This document shows, one piece after another, positions 54,320 to 63,911 of a stretch of DNA of 64,000 nucleotides (positions are counted from its first letter, which is position 1; each line of letters starts with the position of its first letter). The notes under the pieces are model-generated. The model was given only the letters and a program-made list of their open reading frames with translations. It had not been told where the DNA came from and made no database searches. The DNA comes from an uncultured Christensenella sp. (GTDB lineage: Bacteria; Bacillota; Clostridia; Christensenellales; UBA3700): contig CAJTNA010000006.1 of assembly GCA_910577845.1 (NCBI GenBank), positions 8,235 through 72,234 on the forward strand. Direction: 5' to 3'. The translations under genes and the position numbers were made by a program.

Positions 54320-54799
54320 ATGAAAAAGAAAATCGCTTTTTTAACAGCTGTATTGCTTGTTGTTTTATTATTTTGCTTAACTGGCTGTAATACTGATTTT
54401 AAATTTAGCAAATTGGAATTGACTGCAGAAAATGTAACTTCTATAAGCGTATCATATGGTGATGCTGGTTCAAAGTTTACTGCTACATCAAGTAAGATTG
54501 AGAAAATCATTGGTGAACTTAATAATCTTGAAATTGAAAAATACAAGGAAGAGGTTAATGACAATATCTTTACTGATAGTGTTATTGGTATAGTTACTAT
54601 TGAGCAAGAAGGTAAGAGCGGTAGTTTTGTAATGACTTTTGCACAAACTACTCTTGTAGACAACACAAAAGTTGCGTTATTAAAATGTGAAGCTAAAGAC
54701 GGCTTTAAAATTAAAAATATGCCTAAGGATATTTATCAAATGTCAAGCGTTGATGATACTAATGCTTTGCTAAGCAAATTGTTTGCAAATTATATTTGA
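54320..54799 (+). CDS. Small lipoprotein of unknown function
   Basis: 159 aa from the ATG at 54320, fixed by GGAGG at 54307-54311; the upstream open frame from 54221 would hide the signal peptide. A classic lipoprotein signal (MKKKIAFLTAVLLVVLL) ends in the lipobox LTGC with the lipidated Cys at residue 23. The mature part (about 135 aa) has alternating charged and hydrophobic stretches and no family I recognise. The next gene is a second lipoprotein 41 bp downstream. Confidence 0.75.
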   Translation: MKKKIAFLTAVLLVVLLFCLTGCNTDFKFSKLELTAENVTSISVSYGDAGSKFTATSSKIEKIIGELNNLEIEKYKEEVNDNIFTDSVIGIVTIEQEGKSGSFVMTFAQTTLVDNTKVALLKCEAKDGFKIKNMPKDIYQMSSVDDTNALLSKLFANYI

Positions 54800-54840
54800 A
54801 TATTTAGATAAAATAAGGATACTTAAGGTTAGGAGAAAAT

Positions 54841-57651
54841 ATGAAAAAATTTACTAAAGTATTTTTTGTAATATGCTTAATGTTGGCACTTGTTGCATCG
54901 CTTGTAGCTTGTGCAACATCTGGAACACAAGGCAAGGATGACCAAGGTAGGTTTATACTGGCCACTCCAAAGGTGGAACTTGATGGTGGTATAGTTACTT
55001 GGAGCAAAGTAAGATATTGCGAAAAATATGGTGTTAAAATAAATGACGAGGAAGAATTTGAAACTACTAGTAGAATGTATTCTATAGGTGGTGAGAGTAA
55101 TGCTACAATTAAGGTTCGTGCGATTGGTGATAATGTTAAAACTGTAAGCAGTGATTATTGTGAGCCTATTGGTTATTCAGCAAAAGGTAGATTAGATACA
55201 CCTACAAATCTTGAACTAAAAGTTACAGAAAGCAGTCTGGTGTTGACTTGGGATTCTGTTGATGGTGCTGCAACTTACAAAGTGAAAGAAATTCACAACG
55301 CAGATAGTGCTAATATTACACATACAACATCTACAAATTCTTTGGAAATTGCAATTACAAGTGTAAATTCACCAAATATCTATAGGTTTACAGTAAGAGC
55401 GGAAAGCACTAATAGTTTTTACTCTGCATATTCAGAGGAACAAAGATATGAGGTTAAGGAAAAATTAGAAACTCCTAAAGTTGTGCTTAAAGACACTATT
55501 ACTTGGAATGAGGTTGCTTCTGCTACCAATTATAGGGTTTACTTGCAAAAAATTGGTGATTCTGTTGTTGGTGAAGATATGTTTTTGGTAACTACCTTGT
55601 CTAGCGGTTCAAGGTCTTATAATGAGGGCAACTTGAGTAGTGCAATTACTAGTTACAAAAAAGATTGGGAAAAGAGAAATGAGGGCAAAACTTTTGATAT
55701 AAGTGGTGATTACAAATTGTTTATTCAAGCAATTCATCGTGACCACCCAGAAATTTATCTTGATTCTGAACTAGCTGAAGTTAAGAAAGGTGAAGAGAGT
55801 GGAGAGGCTGTAACATTTAAAAAGCCTAGTAAAATTCAAGGTATTAATATAAAAACTGAAACTATTGGTGCAGATGATAATGTTGATATGTTAATTTGGG
55901 ACAAATTAGACGATTGTAATAATTATAGAATAACTTTCTATAGTAATGATTCATCTGTGGCAAGTTCCGATAAAACATTAACTACTGAAGAGGGCGAAAC
56001 TAAGTTAGATATAACTACTAAATTTAAAGGTGACCCTTCACATATAGGAAAGGTAATGAATATCTCAATTTATGCTATAGCAGATTTTGCTAATGGTGTA
56101 CTTGTAGGTGAGGAAACTTTCTATATGGATGTGGATAATCCTGAGGTTAAAGTTGAGTATATTCCTAAAATTGTAACTGGACTTGGTACAGAAGAGAATA
56201 ATAATGATTTTAAGGGGTACAAAAAGATAGAAAATCTTGGCGGTTTGCTTTATATGATGGAACACCCAGTAGCTGGTGAAAAGTATTTTTTGGCTAATGA
56301 CATTGATGGCGGTAATTGTAATTTCTATGTCAATGTTGGTGCTTTCAATGCCTTGTTTGACGGAAATAATAATATAATAAAAAATATTAACTTTATTGTT
56401 AAAGATAGTACAGCTGGTGTAAGTCTGTTTACTGAAATAGCTAGTGGTGCAGAATTTAAAAATGTAACATTTAATGATATTAAAATAACTTGTGACGAAA
56501 ATAAAAAATACGAATATGTTGCATTGCTTGCAAAAACAAATAATGGCACAATCAAAAATGTTTTCTTAATAAATAGTAATTTTGAGACAAATTGTAATAC
56601 AGCTGGTTTTGTTATTAACAATGCAGGTAGTATATCTGGTGCAGGCTTTTTGGATACTGACATCACTGCAACAGGCTTTGCAGATAGTGAGACAGAAAGT
56701 TCAAGATTAGGTGCTGGTTCAGTTTGCGATGTTGCTGGTATTGCAATCAATAATACTGGTACTATATTCAACGCAAGTGTATACTCATCACAAATTATTG
56801 CAGAGTCTTTGCTTGTAGATGTAAAAGCTGGTGGCATTGCGGTTAATAATAGTGGAAACATTACTAATAGCTTTTTACGCAAGTGTTTGGTTAAGGCTGA
56901 AACTACTGCATCAACTGAAAGTCAAGTAAGTTCAATAGCAGGTGGCATAGTAGCTATAAATAGTGGTTTGATTTCTGATTGTTATGTAGAAAATGATGGT
57001 ACAAGTTCAAGGACTGTAGTTGCTACAACTGGTATTAATGGTCAAGCGGATAGATATGCTATTGCTGGTGGTATTGTTGGTAGGATGATTGGCGGTGAAA
57101 TCAAAGCTTGTTATGTATACAGAGTTGCTATCAATGCGACTAGGAGAGTTGGTGGTTTGGTTGCGGAAGTTCCAAGTGCGGAGTTAGGCAATGTTAAAAT
57201 TACAAATTGTTATGTATTAAGGGTTGGTTTTAGCACTGCACAAGAAAGAGCAATGATTTTAGCTGATAAATTAGCCGATGGAAATGTTGAGAATGTTTAT
57301 TGTGTATTGCTTGACTATACAAGTATAGATACAAGTAATGCAATAGTGGTAGAATTGTCAAAATTATCTGAACTTAATATTGATGGATTTATTTATGACG
57401 CTAATTACTCAGAGCGTTTGAGTTTGAAAAATATGCTATACGCAAAGAAATATTCGGTAGATTATTCAAAAGGTGCTAACAGAGATAGAGACCTTGTATA
57501 TGCAGTAGAAAATCTTAACGGAACAAAAGCGTTATTTGAGTGTGATTTAACAAGTTCAGGTAAGAAAGTTGATATTTACTCATATACGATAAATAGTGGA
57601 ACAGATTATGCACAAGAAATTATCTTGCCTATTTATGTAAATGTTAAATAA
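54841..57651 (+). CDS. Large surface lipoprotein with Fn3-like and GLUG-like repeats
   Basis: 936 aa. Lipoprotein signal with lipobox LVAC (Cys about residue 24). The N-terminal half has three or more fibronectin-type-III-like units with a recurring ITWxxVxxATxYRV pattern (near 40, 125, 215 and 340). The C-terminal half has GLUG-type beta-helix repeats (FDGNNNIIKNINF, LLAKTNNGTIKNVF, AGGIVAINSGLISDCYVEN). Such proteins sit on the cell surface and may bind other cells or glycans. No sortase signal or dockerin. AGGAGA precedes the ATG. Confidence 0.82.
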   Translation: MKKFTKVFFVICLMLALVASLVACATSGTQGKDDQGRFILATPKVELDGGIVTWSKVRYCEKYGVKINDEEEFETTSRMYSIGGESNATIKVRAIGDNVKTVSSDYCEPIGYSAKGRLDTPTNLELKVTESSLVLTWDSVDGAATYKVKEIHNADSANITHTTSTNSLEIAITSVNSPNIYRFTVRAESTNSFYSAYSEEQRYEVKEKLETPKVVLKDTITWNEVASATNYRVYLQKIGDSVVGEDMFLVTTLSSGSRSYNEGNLSSAITSYKKDWEKRNEGKTFDISGDYKLFIQAIHRDHPEIYLDSELAEVKKGEESGEAVTFKKPSKIQGINIKTETIGADDNVDMLIWDKLDDCNNYRITFYSNDSSVASSDKTLTTEEGETKLDITTKFKGDPSHIGKVMNISIYAIADFANGVLVGEETFYMDVDNPEVKVEYIPKIVTGLGTEENNNDFKGYKKIENLGGLLYMMEHPVAGEKYFLANDIDGGNCNFYVNVGAFNALFDGNNNIIKNINFIVKDSTAGVSLFTEIASGAEFKNVTFNDIKITCDENKKYEYVALLAKTNNGTIKNVFLINSNFETNCNTAGFVINNAGSISGAGFLDTDITATGFADSETESSRLGAGSVCDVAGIAINNTGTIFNASVYSSQIIAESLLVDVKAGGIAVNNSGNITNSFLRKCLVKAETTASTESQVSSIAGGIVAINSGLISDCYVENDGTSSRTVVATTGINGQADRYAIAGGIVGRMIGGEIKACYVYRVAINATRRVGGLVAEVPSAELGNVKITNCYVLRVGFSTAQERAMILADKLADGNVENVYCVLLDYTSIDTSNAIVVELSKLSELNIDGFIYDANYSERLSLKNMLYAKKYSVDYSKGANRDRDLVYAVENLNGTKALFECDLTSSGKKVDIYSYTINSGTDYAQEIILPIYVNVK

Positions 57652-57665
57652 CTTTGGGGTGTACA

Positions 57666-58490
57666 ATGAGTGAATGTAATGGAAATTGTTCAAGTTGTGG
57701 GCAAAAAGGCAATTGTGATAGCGAGCTTAAAAAGCTTGAACAAAACAAAAATAGTAAAATTAAAAAGGTAATAGGTATTGTTAGTGGAAAAGGTGGCGTA
57801 GGTAAGTCACTTACCACAGCTAGTATGGCTTGTGCGTTTAGGGCAAAAGGTTTTAATACTGCTATAATTGATGGTGACATTACTGGTGCTTCTATTCCAA
57901 ATATTTTTGGACTAGAAAGTGGCATTGCCAGTGATGGTGAAAGTATGATTCCAGCTGTTACAAAAACAGGTATAAAAGCTATAAGTATTAATTTATTATT
58001 AGAAACTCCAGATAGCCCTGTGGTATGGCGTGGTTCAATGTTATCTAATGTGTTAAAGCAGTTTTGGACTGATGTGCATTGGGGTGAAATTGATTATATG
58101 TTTATTGATATGCCACCAGGAACAGGCGATATTCCATTGACGGCGTTTCAATCATTGCCTATTGATGGTATTGTAATAGTTACATCCCCACAAGATTTGG
58201 TATCAATGATTGTTAAAAAAGCCTATAATATGGCAAAACTAATGAATATTCCTATACTTGGTATTGTGGAGAATATGAGCTATATTGAGTGTGGAGATTG
58301 TGGCAAAAAAATCTATCCATTTGGTGAGGGCAAAGCTGATAAGGTCGCAGAGGAATTAGGCGTTCCATTGCTTGCAAAAATTCCTATTAATCCAGCTATC
58401 GCTAAAGCTTGTGATAATGGTAGTATTGAGGATATCGTTAATCCCGATTACCAACAAGCTGTGGATATGATTATTAAGATTTTAAAGTAA
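57666..58490 (+). CDS. mrp: Mrp/Nbp35-type Fe-S cluster carrier ATPase
   Basis: 274 aa from the ATG at 57666 (GGGGTG upstream); a TTG twelve bases earlier is in frame but unlikely. The N terminus has four cysteines C4, C8, C11 and C17, the last three spaced CxxCx5C as in Nbp35. P-loop SGKGGVGKS at 40-48, FIDMPPGTGD, and the cluster-binding CxxC in ECGDCGKK near 210. It carries or transfers 4Fe-4S clusters. Starts 14 bp after the lipoprotein gene and is followed by a terminator. Confidence 0.9.
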   Translation: MSECNGNCSSCGQKGNCDSELKKLEQNKNSKIKKVIGIVSGKGGVGKSLTTASMACAFRAKGFNTAIIDGDITGASIPNIFGLESGIASDGESMIPAVTKTGIKAISINLLLETPDSPVVWRGSMLSNVLKQFWTDVHWGEIDYMFIDMPPGTGDIPLTAFQSLPIDGIVIVTSPQDLVSMIVKKAYNMAKLMNIPILGIVENMSYIECGDCGKKIYPFGEGKADKVAEELGVPLLAKIPINPAIAKACDNGSIEDIVNPDYQQAVDMIIKILK

Positions 58491-58496
58491 TAAATC

Positions 58497-58538
58497 TTAG
58501 CCGAAGACTTAAATTGTCCTCGGCTAATTTTGCTTTTA
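58497..58538 (+). terminator. Terminator after the Mrp gene
   Basis: TTAGCCGA-A-GAC and GTC-C-TCGGCTAA form an 8+3 bp stem with one mismatch, then TTTTGCTTTT. Confidence 0.88.
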
Positions 58539-58762
58539 TTAAAAAATAGCAAATTTAGCTCTTAATGTATAAAATATTTATATGTAAGTTTGATTGGGGC
58601 ACTTATTAAGCTTTTAATGAGTGAATTGCTAGCAACATTTTACTGTTACATAAAAAGTTGTTATAAATTTTAAAATAAATATCAATTTATAATTTGTTAA
58701 ATAGTTTTAGTGAAAAGTGTTTAACAAAATTTTATCAAGTATAATATGTCAAAAGGTGAATT

Positions 58763-61333
58763 ATGAAAAAACAAAAAGAAAGACAGCCTTTAACTTTAAA
58801 AGACGTAGATATAACTACAGGTCTTATTGATGAGCAAATTGCAGAGAGAAAACAAAAGGGTTATGTTAACAATGTTAAAATAGGAAGTTCTAAATCCTAT
58901 TTTAGTATTATTGCTGGTAATATTTTTACATTTTTCAACTTGATTTGCTTTTTGGTTTTTATTTGGTTGATTACTGTAATTGAGGATTTTAACGGGGTTA
59001 AAAACCTTACATTTATGTTGATTATAAGTGCAAATATAATAATTGGTATTGCACAAGAAATTAGAGCAAAACTTACGATGGATAAACTATCACTTTTATC
59101 ATCACCAGATGTAAATGCTTTTAGAAATGGCGGTGAGGTTAAAATCAAGCTTAATGAGATTTTACTTGGCGAAATTATCCATTTAAAAACTGGGGCTCAA
59201 GTTTGTTCTGACAGCATTATTCGTGAGGGCGAAGTTGAGGTTAATGAGGCATTATTGACTGGAGAATCTCAAGCGATTAAAAAGACTGTTGGAGATACAT
59301 TATTATCTGGAAGTTTTATAGTAAGTGGCAGTTGTGTTGCAGAAGTTGACCATATCGCAGAGGATAACTATATCCAAAAGCTTGCTATGGACGCAAAGAA
59401 ATTTAAAAAGGTAGATTCAGAGCTGTTACATTCTTTAAAGTTTATATTCAAAGTTATCTCAATTGTAATTTTTCCATTGGCAATTGGTGGCTTTTTCACT
59501 AATTGGAATGATGCGTTAATGGATATTGCAATATCAAAAGGGCTTGCCTTTAAGGATACTTTATTTTATGCTATTGGTCATTTAGGCAGTTTTAGCGGTG
59601 GGGAATTGTATTCTGCATATAGACTAGCCGTAACTCCTACAAGTACAGCTATTATTGGTATGATACCAGCTGGGCTATTCTTGTTGACATCTGTTGCTTT
59701 AGCAGTAGGAGTGGTAAGACTAGCAAAACAAAAGGCGTTAGTTCAACAGCTATATTCAATTGAAACTTTGGCGAGAGTAGATATGCTTTGCCTAGATAAA
59801 ACTGGTACTATCACTGATGGTACAATGAGTGTTAGGAAAATTGAATGTGCAAAAATTCCAGAAGAAGAAATTAATAAAATTATATCCAGTATGCAGTTTG
59901 CATTGGGTGAAAGTAATCAAACAGCAGATGCTTTGATAAAGTATTTTGGTAAAGAGGAATTTATGCAAGCAACAAGCGTAATTCATTTTTCATCCGAGCG
60001 TAAATGTACTGCCGTAAAGTTTAAAGATGAGGCTTTGTATGTGCTTGGTGCACCAGAATATGCTACCGATATGCTTAACAAAAATATCCAAGATGTTATT
60101 GAGGAAAACTCAAAACTAGGTTTTAGATGTTTATTGTTATGTAAAAATGGTATGGCAACAGATAATATTGAGGTTATTCCTACTAGAAATACACCAATTG
60201 CAGTCATTGTTATTGAGGATAATATCAAGGCAGATGCCCCAGAAATTATAGCCTATTTTAAAGAAAATGGTGTTGATGTACGAGTAATAAGTGGAGACAA
60301 TCCAGTAACAGTTAGTGAAGTTGCAAGACGTGTAGGAATTAACAATGCTGAGAAATACATCAATTTGCATAATATGACTGATGAGGAAATTCGAGAAGTT
60401 GCAATGGATTACACTGTTTTTGGTAGAGTTAATCCGGCACAAAAAAAGTTGCTAGTGCAAATTTTTAAAGAGAATAATCATATAGTTGCTATGACGGGTG
60501 ATGGAATTAATGACATTTTAGCACTTAAGGAAGCTAATTGCTCTATTGCTATGGCAAATGGTTCTGAAGCTACTAGAAACGTTGCACAAATTGTTTTGCT
60601 TGATAGTAACTTTGCAAGTATGCCTAAGGTTGTTGGCGAGGGTAGACGAGTCGTAAATAATATTGAGCGTGCTAGTGCATTATTTTTAACAAAAACAGTA
60701 TTCTCAATGCTTTTCCAAATTATGTTGATATTTATGGGTATTGAAATGCCTCTTGAACCAATTCATTTATCCTTTATCAGCTTTTTCAGTATTGGTGTTC
60801 CATCATTTATTTTGGCACTTGAGCCAAATAATAGGAAAATTGATGGACGATTTATCGTCAATGTCAGCAAACGAGTTATACCAGCAGGCATAGCTGTAGC
60901 GGTAAATGTTTTCATTTTAATGATATTGTCACAGGTGACTGGCGTTGTACAAATTCCAATTGAACAATTAAATACTGTTGTTTTGATTAGTGTTTACTTA
61001 ACATTCTCAATAATTCTGTTTAATGTATGCAAGCCGTTTAATGCATTACGTATTATAATGTATGGAACAATGTTCACTCTCGCAATGCTTTGTATTATAT
61101 TTATGCCTATGCTAAATGGCATAGCAGATGGAAAATATAATTTGTTTATGCTTGCACAAATCACTGATGCAACAGCTATATTTATGATTATGTCCTTATT
61201 ATTAATAACAATTTATACTATTAAAATTGGTAATTTTATAGCTGACCAATTTAAACTTGATAGCAAAGGTAAAGTATACTTTGATACAGAGATTATTAAG
61301 AGGGCAAAAGCACTATTTAAAAAGGAGAAATGA
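58763..61333 (+). CDS. P-type cation-transporting ATPase (Exp7/CtpE-like)
   Basis: 856 aa. Actuator motif LTGES near 167, phosphorylation site DKTGT with D345, TGDGIND hinge near 580, ten membrane segments. The M4 motif reads MIPAGLFLLTSVAL in place of the PEGL of Ca pumps, and the end of M6 has SFFSIGVPSFILALEPN; both suggest the Exp7/CaxP/CtpE branch linked to calcium. The transported ion is inferred, not shown. AAGGTG precedes the ATG. The next gene starts at its stop codon. Confidence 0.88.
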   Translation: MKKQKERQPLTLKDVDITTGLIDEQIAERKQKGYVNNVKIGSSKSYFSIIAGNIFTFFNLICFLVFIWLITVIEDFNGVKNLTFMLIISANIIIGIAQEIRAKLTMDKLSLLSSPDVNAFRNGGEVKIKLNEILLGEIIHLKTGAQVCSDSIIREGEVEVNEALLTGESQAIKKTVGDTLLSGSFIVSGSCVAEVDHIAEDNYIQKLAMDAKKFKKVDSELLHSLKFIFKVISIVIFPLAIGGFFTNWNDALMDIAISKGLAFKDTLFYAIGHLGSFSGGELYSAYRLAVTPTSTAIIGMIPAGLFLLTSVALAVGVVRLAKQKALVQQLYSIETLARVDMLCLDKTGTITDGTMSVRKIECAKIPEEEINKIISSMQFALGESNQTADALIKYFGKEEFMQATSVIHFSSERKCTAVKFKDEALYVLGAPEYATDMLNKNIQDVIEENSKLGFRCLLLCKNGMATDNIEVIPTRNTPIAVIVIEDNIKADAPEIIAYFKENGVDVRVISGDNPVTVSEVARRVGINNAEKYINLHNMTDEEIREVAMDYTVFGRVNPAQKKLLVQIFKENNHIVAMTGDGINDILALKEANCSIAMANGSEATRNVAQIVLLDSNFASMPKVVGEGRRVVNNIERASALFLTKTVFSMLFQIMLIFMGIEMPLEPIHLSFISFFSIGVPSFILALEPNNRKIDGRFIVNVSKRVIPAGIAVAVNVFILMILSQVTGVVQIPIEQLNTVVLISVYLTFSIILFNVCKPFNALRIIMYGTMFTLAMLCIIFMPMLNGIADGKYNLFMLAQITDATAIFMIMSLLLITIYTIKIGNFIADQFKLDSKGKVYFDTEIIKRAKALFKKEK

Positions 61334-62049
61334 TGTCTAGCATACTAACTGAGGAAATTGATAATATCTATCAATTTAAAGACAAAGATTGTTTTTTTAG
61401 GTCACATTTTAAAAAACTTTTAGCAAGTAATTATAAATACTATGGCATTAAAACAGCAGTACTGCACAAGGCTGCTGAAAGGATAGCTCAAAAACTTTCC
61501 CTAGAGGAAATGATGAAACTGGAACCGCTAGATTATGAGGAGCTAACTCTTTTAGGACTTGCAATAGTTTATAGTAATAGTCCTTTTGAGGAAAAATTAA
61601 AGGGTGTAGATTACTTTTTGTCAATTAATGACAATTGGGCAGCAAGCGATATTGTTGCAAATTCAATTAAAGTAAAAGACAAAGTCTTTTTTGACTATTT
61701 AGTAGGTTTGTTAGACAAAGATATTTGGCACGTAAAGTTTGCTATAAATGCTTTTATGTTCCATTATTTAAATGAAGAATTTTTAGACGATGTTTTAAAT
61801 GTGCTAGTTAAAGTAGATAGTGAAGATAATTTTGTAGTTAAAGCAGTTGCAAGTTTTTTGGCAGAGGCGTATTTGCAATATCCTCAGCAGATTGTGGAAT
61901 TTATAGATACTGCACCTATAACAATGAAGGCACTTAGGGCAATGCTAGTAAAAGTTAGATTATCTAAAAGAATACCAGAAGAAAATAAAGAACTTCTTGA
62001 AGAGATTTATAAGGATGTAATATGCAGAAGGGCGACATTATTGAAGTAA
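61333..62049 (+). CDS. AlkD-like HEAT-repeat protein (DNA alkylation repair family)
   Basis: 238 aa from the second of two adjacent ATGs (61333; AAAGGAG is better placed for it than for 61330). All-helical with AlkD-family marks: LTLLGLAIVYS, DNWAASDIVANS, IWHVKFAINAFMFHYL and a late VVKAVASFLAEAYLQYP. AlkD members remove bulky alkylated bases, but the catalytic Asp/Trp/Arg set is only partly evident: W and D in DNWAASD are there, while the Arg of the WxxRF motif is Lys (WHVKF). It may therefore be a non-glycosylase relative. Overlaps the next gene by 28 bp. Confidence 0.72.
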   Translation: MSSILTEEIDNIYQFKDKDCFFRSHFKKLLASNYKYYGIKTAVLHKAAERIAQKLSLEEMMKLEPLDYEELTLLGLAIVYSNSPFEEKLKGVDYFLSINDNWAASDIVANSIKVKDKVFFDYLVGLLDKDIWHVKFAINAFMFHYLNEEFLDDVLNVLVKVDSEDNFVVKAVASFLAEAYLQYPQQIVEFIDTAPITMKALRAMLVKVRLSKRIPEENKELLEEIYKDVICRRATLLK

Positions 62050-63521
62050 TAATTGAAAGTGTAGGGATGGACGGCGAAGGTGTTGCAAGGCAAGACGGGA
62101 TAGTCGTTTTTATCCCTTTTACTTTATTTGGTGAAAAAGTAAAGTGTGAAGTAACATTTGTTAAAAAATCATTTGCAAAGGCAAAAGTTATAAAATTACT
62201 TGAAGCGTCTATGGATAGAGTTCAACCATTATGCCCTCATTTTAGGCGTTGTGGCGGTTGTGATATGCAACATATTACATACGAAAAACAACTGCAGATT
62301 AAAAGAGAAAATGTAGCCAATTGTTTACATAAATACGCAAGTTTGGATATAGATGTGTTGCCAGTTGTTCCGTCACCTGAAAATTATTATTATCGTAATA
62401 AAGCACAATTCCCATTGTTTGATAAAGATGGTAAAGTATGCTTAGGCTTTTTTAAGGAACGCACTCACGACTTTGTAAAAATTGATAAATGCTACTTGTT
62501 GGGTGATTGGTGCGATAAGTTTTGCAATGCGTTTTTAGAAGTTGCAAATAAATTAAAATTAACTTGTTATAATGAAAAAACACAAAAAGGATTGCTTAGA
62601 CATTTAGTACTCAGAAAGCTAAATAATGTAGTAAGTGTAACTATAGTTGTAAATAGCAATAAGTTTGCATATGCCGATGAATTTGTTAAAAATCTATCAA
62701 AAATCGGTATTAAATTTTCATTTTATGTTTCATATAACACCAAAAACACAAATTTAATAATGTATAATGCTAATGCAATGTTTGGTGAAAAAGACATTCA
62801 AACAGATATTTTAGGTGTAAAAACATTTGTAAATCCAATGTCATTTATGCAAATCAACGACGATATTCGTGACGCTATTTATAGTAAAGTTAAGCAGTTG
62901 GTTATTGATTGTAAAAGCAAAATAGTAATTGATGCGTATTCAGGTGTAGGAGTGCTAACAAATATAATTGCGGATATAGCAGATAAAGTTTATGGAATAG
63001 AGATTGTTCCTCAAGCGGTAGAAAACGCAAACCAATTAGCAAAGCTAAATAGTAATCAAAATAAAATAATAAATATTTGTGGTGATAGTGCTGTGGAATT
63101 ACCTAAGTTAGCAGACAACATAAATGAGCAACTATTAACAAATAGCTGTAATCAAAAAATAATATCTTCTAAACAAGTTATTCCTAACTCTACATTAAAC
63201 AATATTGATATAATTGGTGAAAATGTAAAGTTGGATAAGCAAGTAGGAAAGGAAAATCAATCAAAAACACAAACTAATTATAAAAAAGGTGATTTTATAG
63301 TAATACTTGACCCACCAAGGAAAGGTTGTGATACACAAGTCCTAGAAGGACTACTAAAAGCCCAACCCAAAAATATAATTTACATATCTTGTAACCCTGC
63401 AACCCTATCCCGAGACCTCTCAATCCTAAAATCTCACTACACACCAACCCAAATCCAACCCTACGATATGTTCCCCAACACCTCCCATATCGAAACTCTA
63501 GTTTGTCTCAACCGAAAATAA
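62022..63521 (+). CDS. rlmD: RlmD/TrmA-family RNA m5U methyltransferase
   Basis: 499 aa. TRAM domain (1-60), Fe-S cysteines CPHFRRCGGC near 77 plus a later DKCYL, SAM-binding DAYSGVGVLTNI near 308, DPPRKGC, and the catalytic cysteine in YISCNPATLSRDL. It methylates uracil C5 in 23S rRNA; in Gram-positives one such enzyme can do both U747 and U1939. A low-complexity insert of about 55 residues (around 365-420) precedes DPPRKG. The final ~55 codons are C-rich, unlike the rest of the gene. Start ATG has AAGGATG upstream, inside the preceding gene. Confidence 0.92.
   Translation: MQKGDIIEVIIESVGMDGEGVARQDGIVVFIPFTLFGEKVKCEVTFVKKSFAKAKVIKLLEASMDRVQPLCPHFRRCGGCDMQHITYEKQLQIKRENVANCLHKYASLDIDVLPVVPSPENYYYRNKAQFPLFDKDGKVCLGFFKERTHDFVKIDKCYLLGDWCDKFCNAFLEVANKLKLTCYNEKTQKGLLRHLVLRKLNNVVSVTIVVNSNKFAYADEFVKNLSKIGIKFSFYVSYNTKNTNLIMYNANAMFGEKDIQTDILGVKTFVNPMSFMQINDDIRDAIYSKVKQLVIDCKSKIVIDAYSGVGVLTNIIADIADKVYGIEIVPQAVENANQLAKLNSNQNKIINICGDSAVELPKLADNINEQLLTNSCNQKIISSKQVIPNSTLNNIDIIGENVKLDKQVGKENQSKTQTNYKKGDFIVILDPPRKGCDTQVLEGLLKAQPKNIIYISCNPATLSRDLSILKSHYTPTQIQPYDMFPNTSHIETLVCLNRK
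62694..62715 (+). repeat. Dispersed motif copy inside rlmD
   Basis: CTATCAAAAATCGGTATTAA, in frame as LSKIGIK. Confidence 0.7.
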
Positions 63522-63832
63522 CAATATTAATTAATAAATATATTGGAAACTCAAACGATTAATTCTAATGGCATTGCATTTTATCTATCACAAGTCTTTC
63601 AGTAATTAGATTTGTTAAAACTTGTTATGGCTATAATGATACTGAACGTGGCGAAGTATGACTTGAACTGGTTATAAATTAGTGCAATTATTAAGAGATT
63701 TTTTATTAATTTGAATTTCTGATAGAAATTGTATGTGTTATATAAATCTTCGCATTAATATGATAATTATAAAATCATTATATTTTTGTAGCCACTAATT
63801 GGCTTGATAAATCAAAAACAATTAATAAAATC

Positions 63833-63872
63833 AACAGCCTAAAATCAAAAATTTTAGGCTGTTAAGTTTTTT
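63833..63872 (+). terminator. Terminator downstream of rlmD
   Basis: AACAGCCTAAAA and TTTTAGGCTGTT form a perfect 12-bp stem, then AAGTTTTTT. Confidence 0.9.
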
Positions 63873-63911
63873 GTAAAGTCGTAAATTTGCAAAAAGTTGA
63901 ATTTTTAAAAT

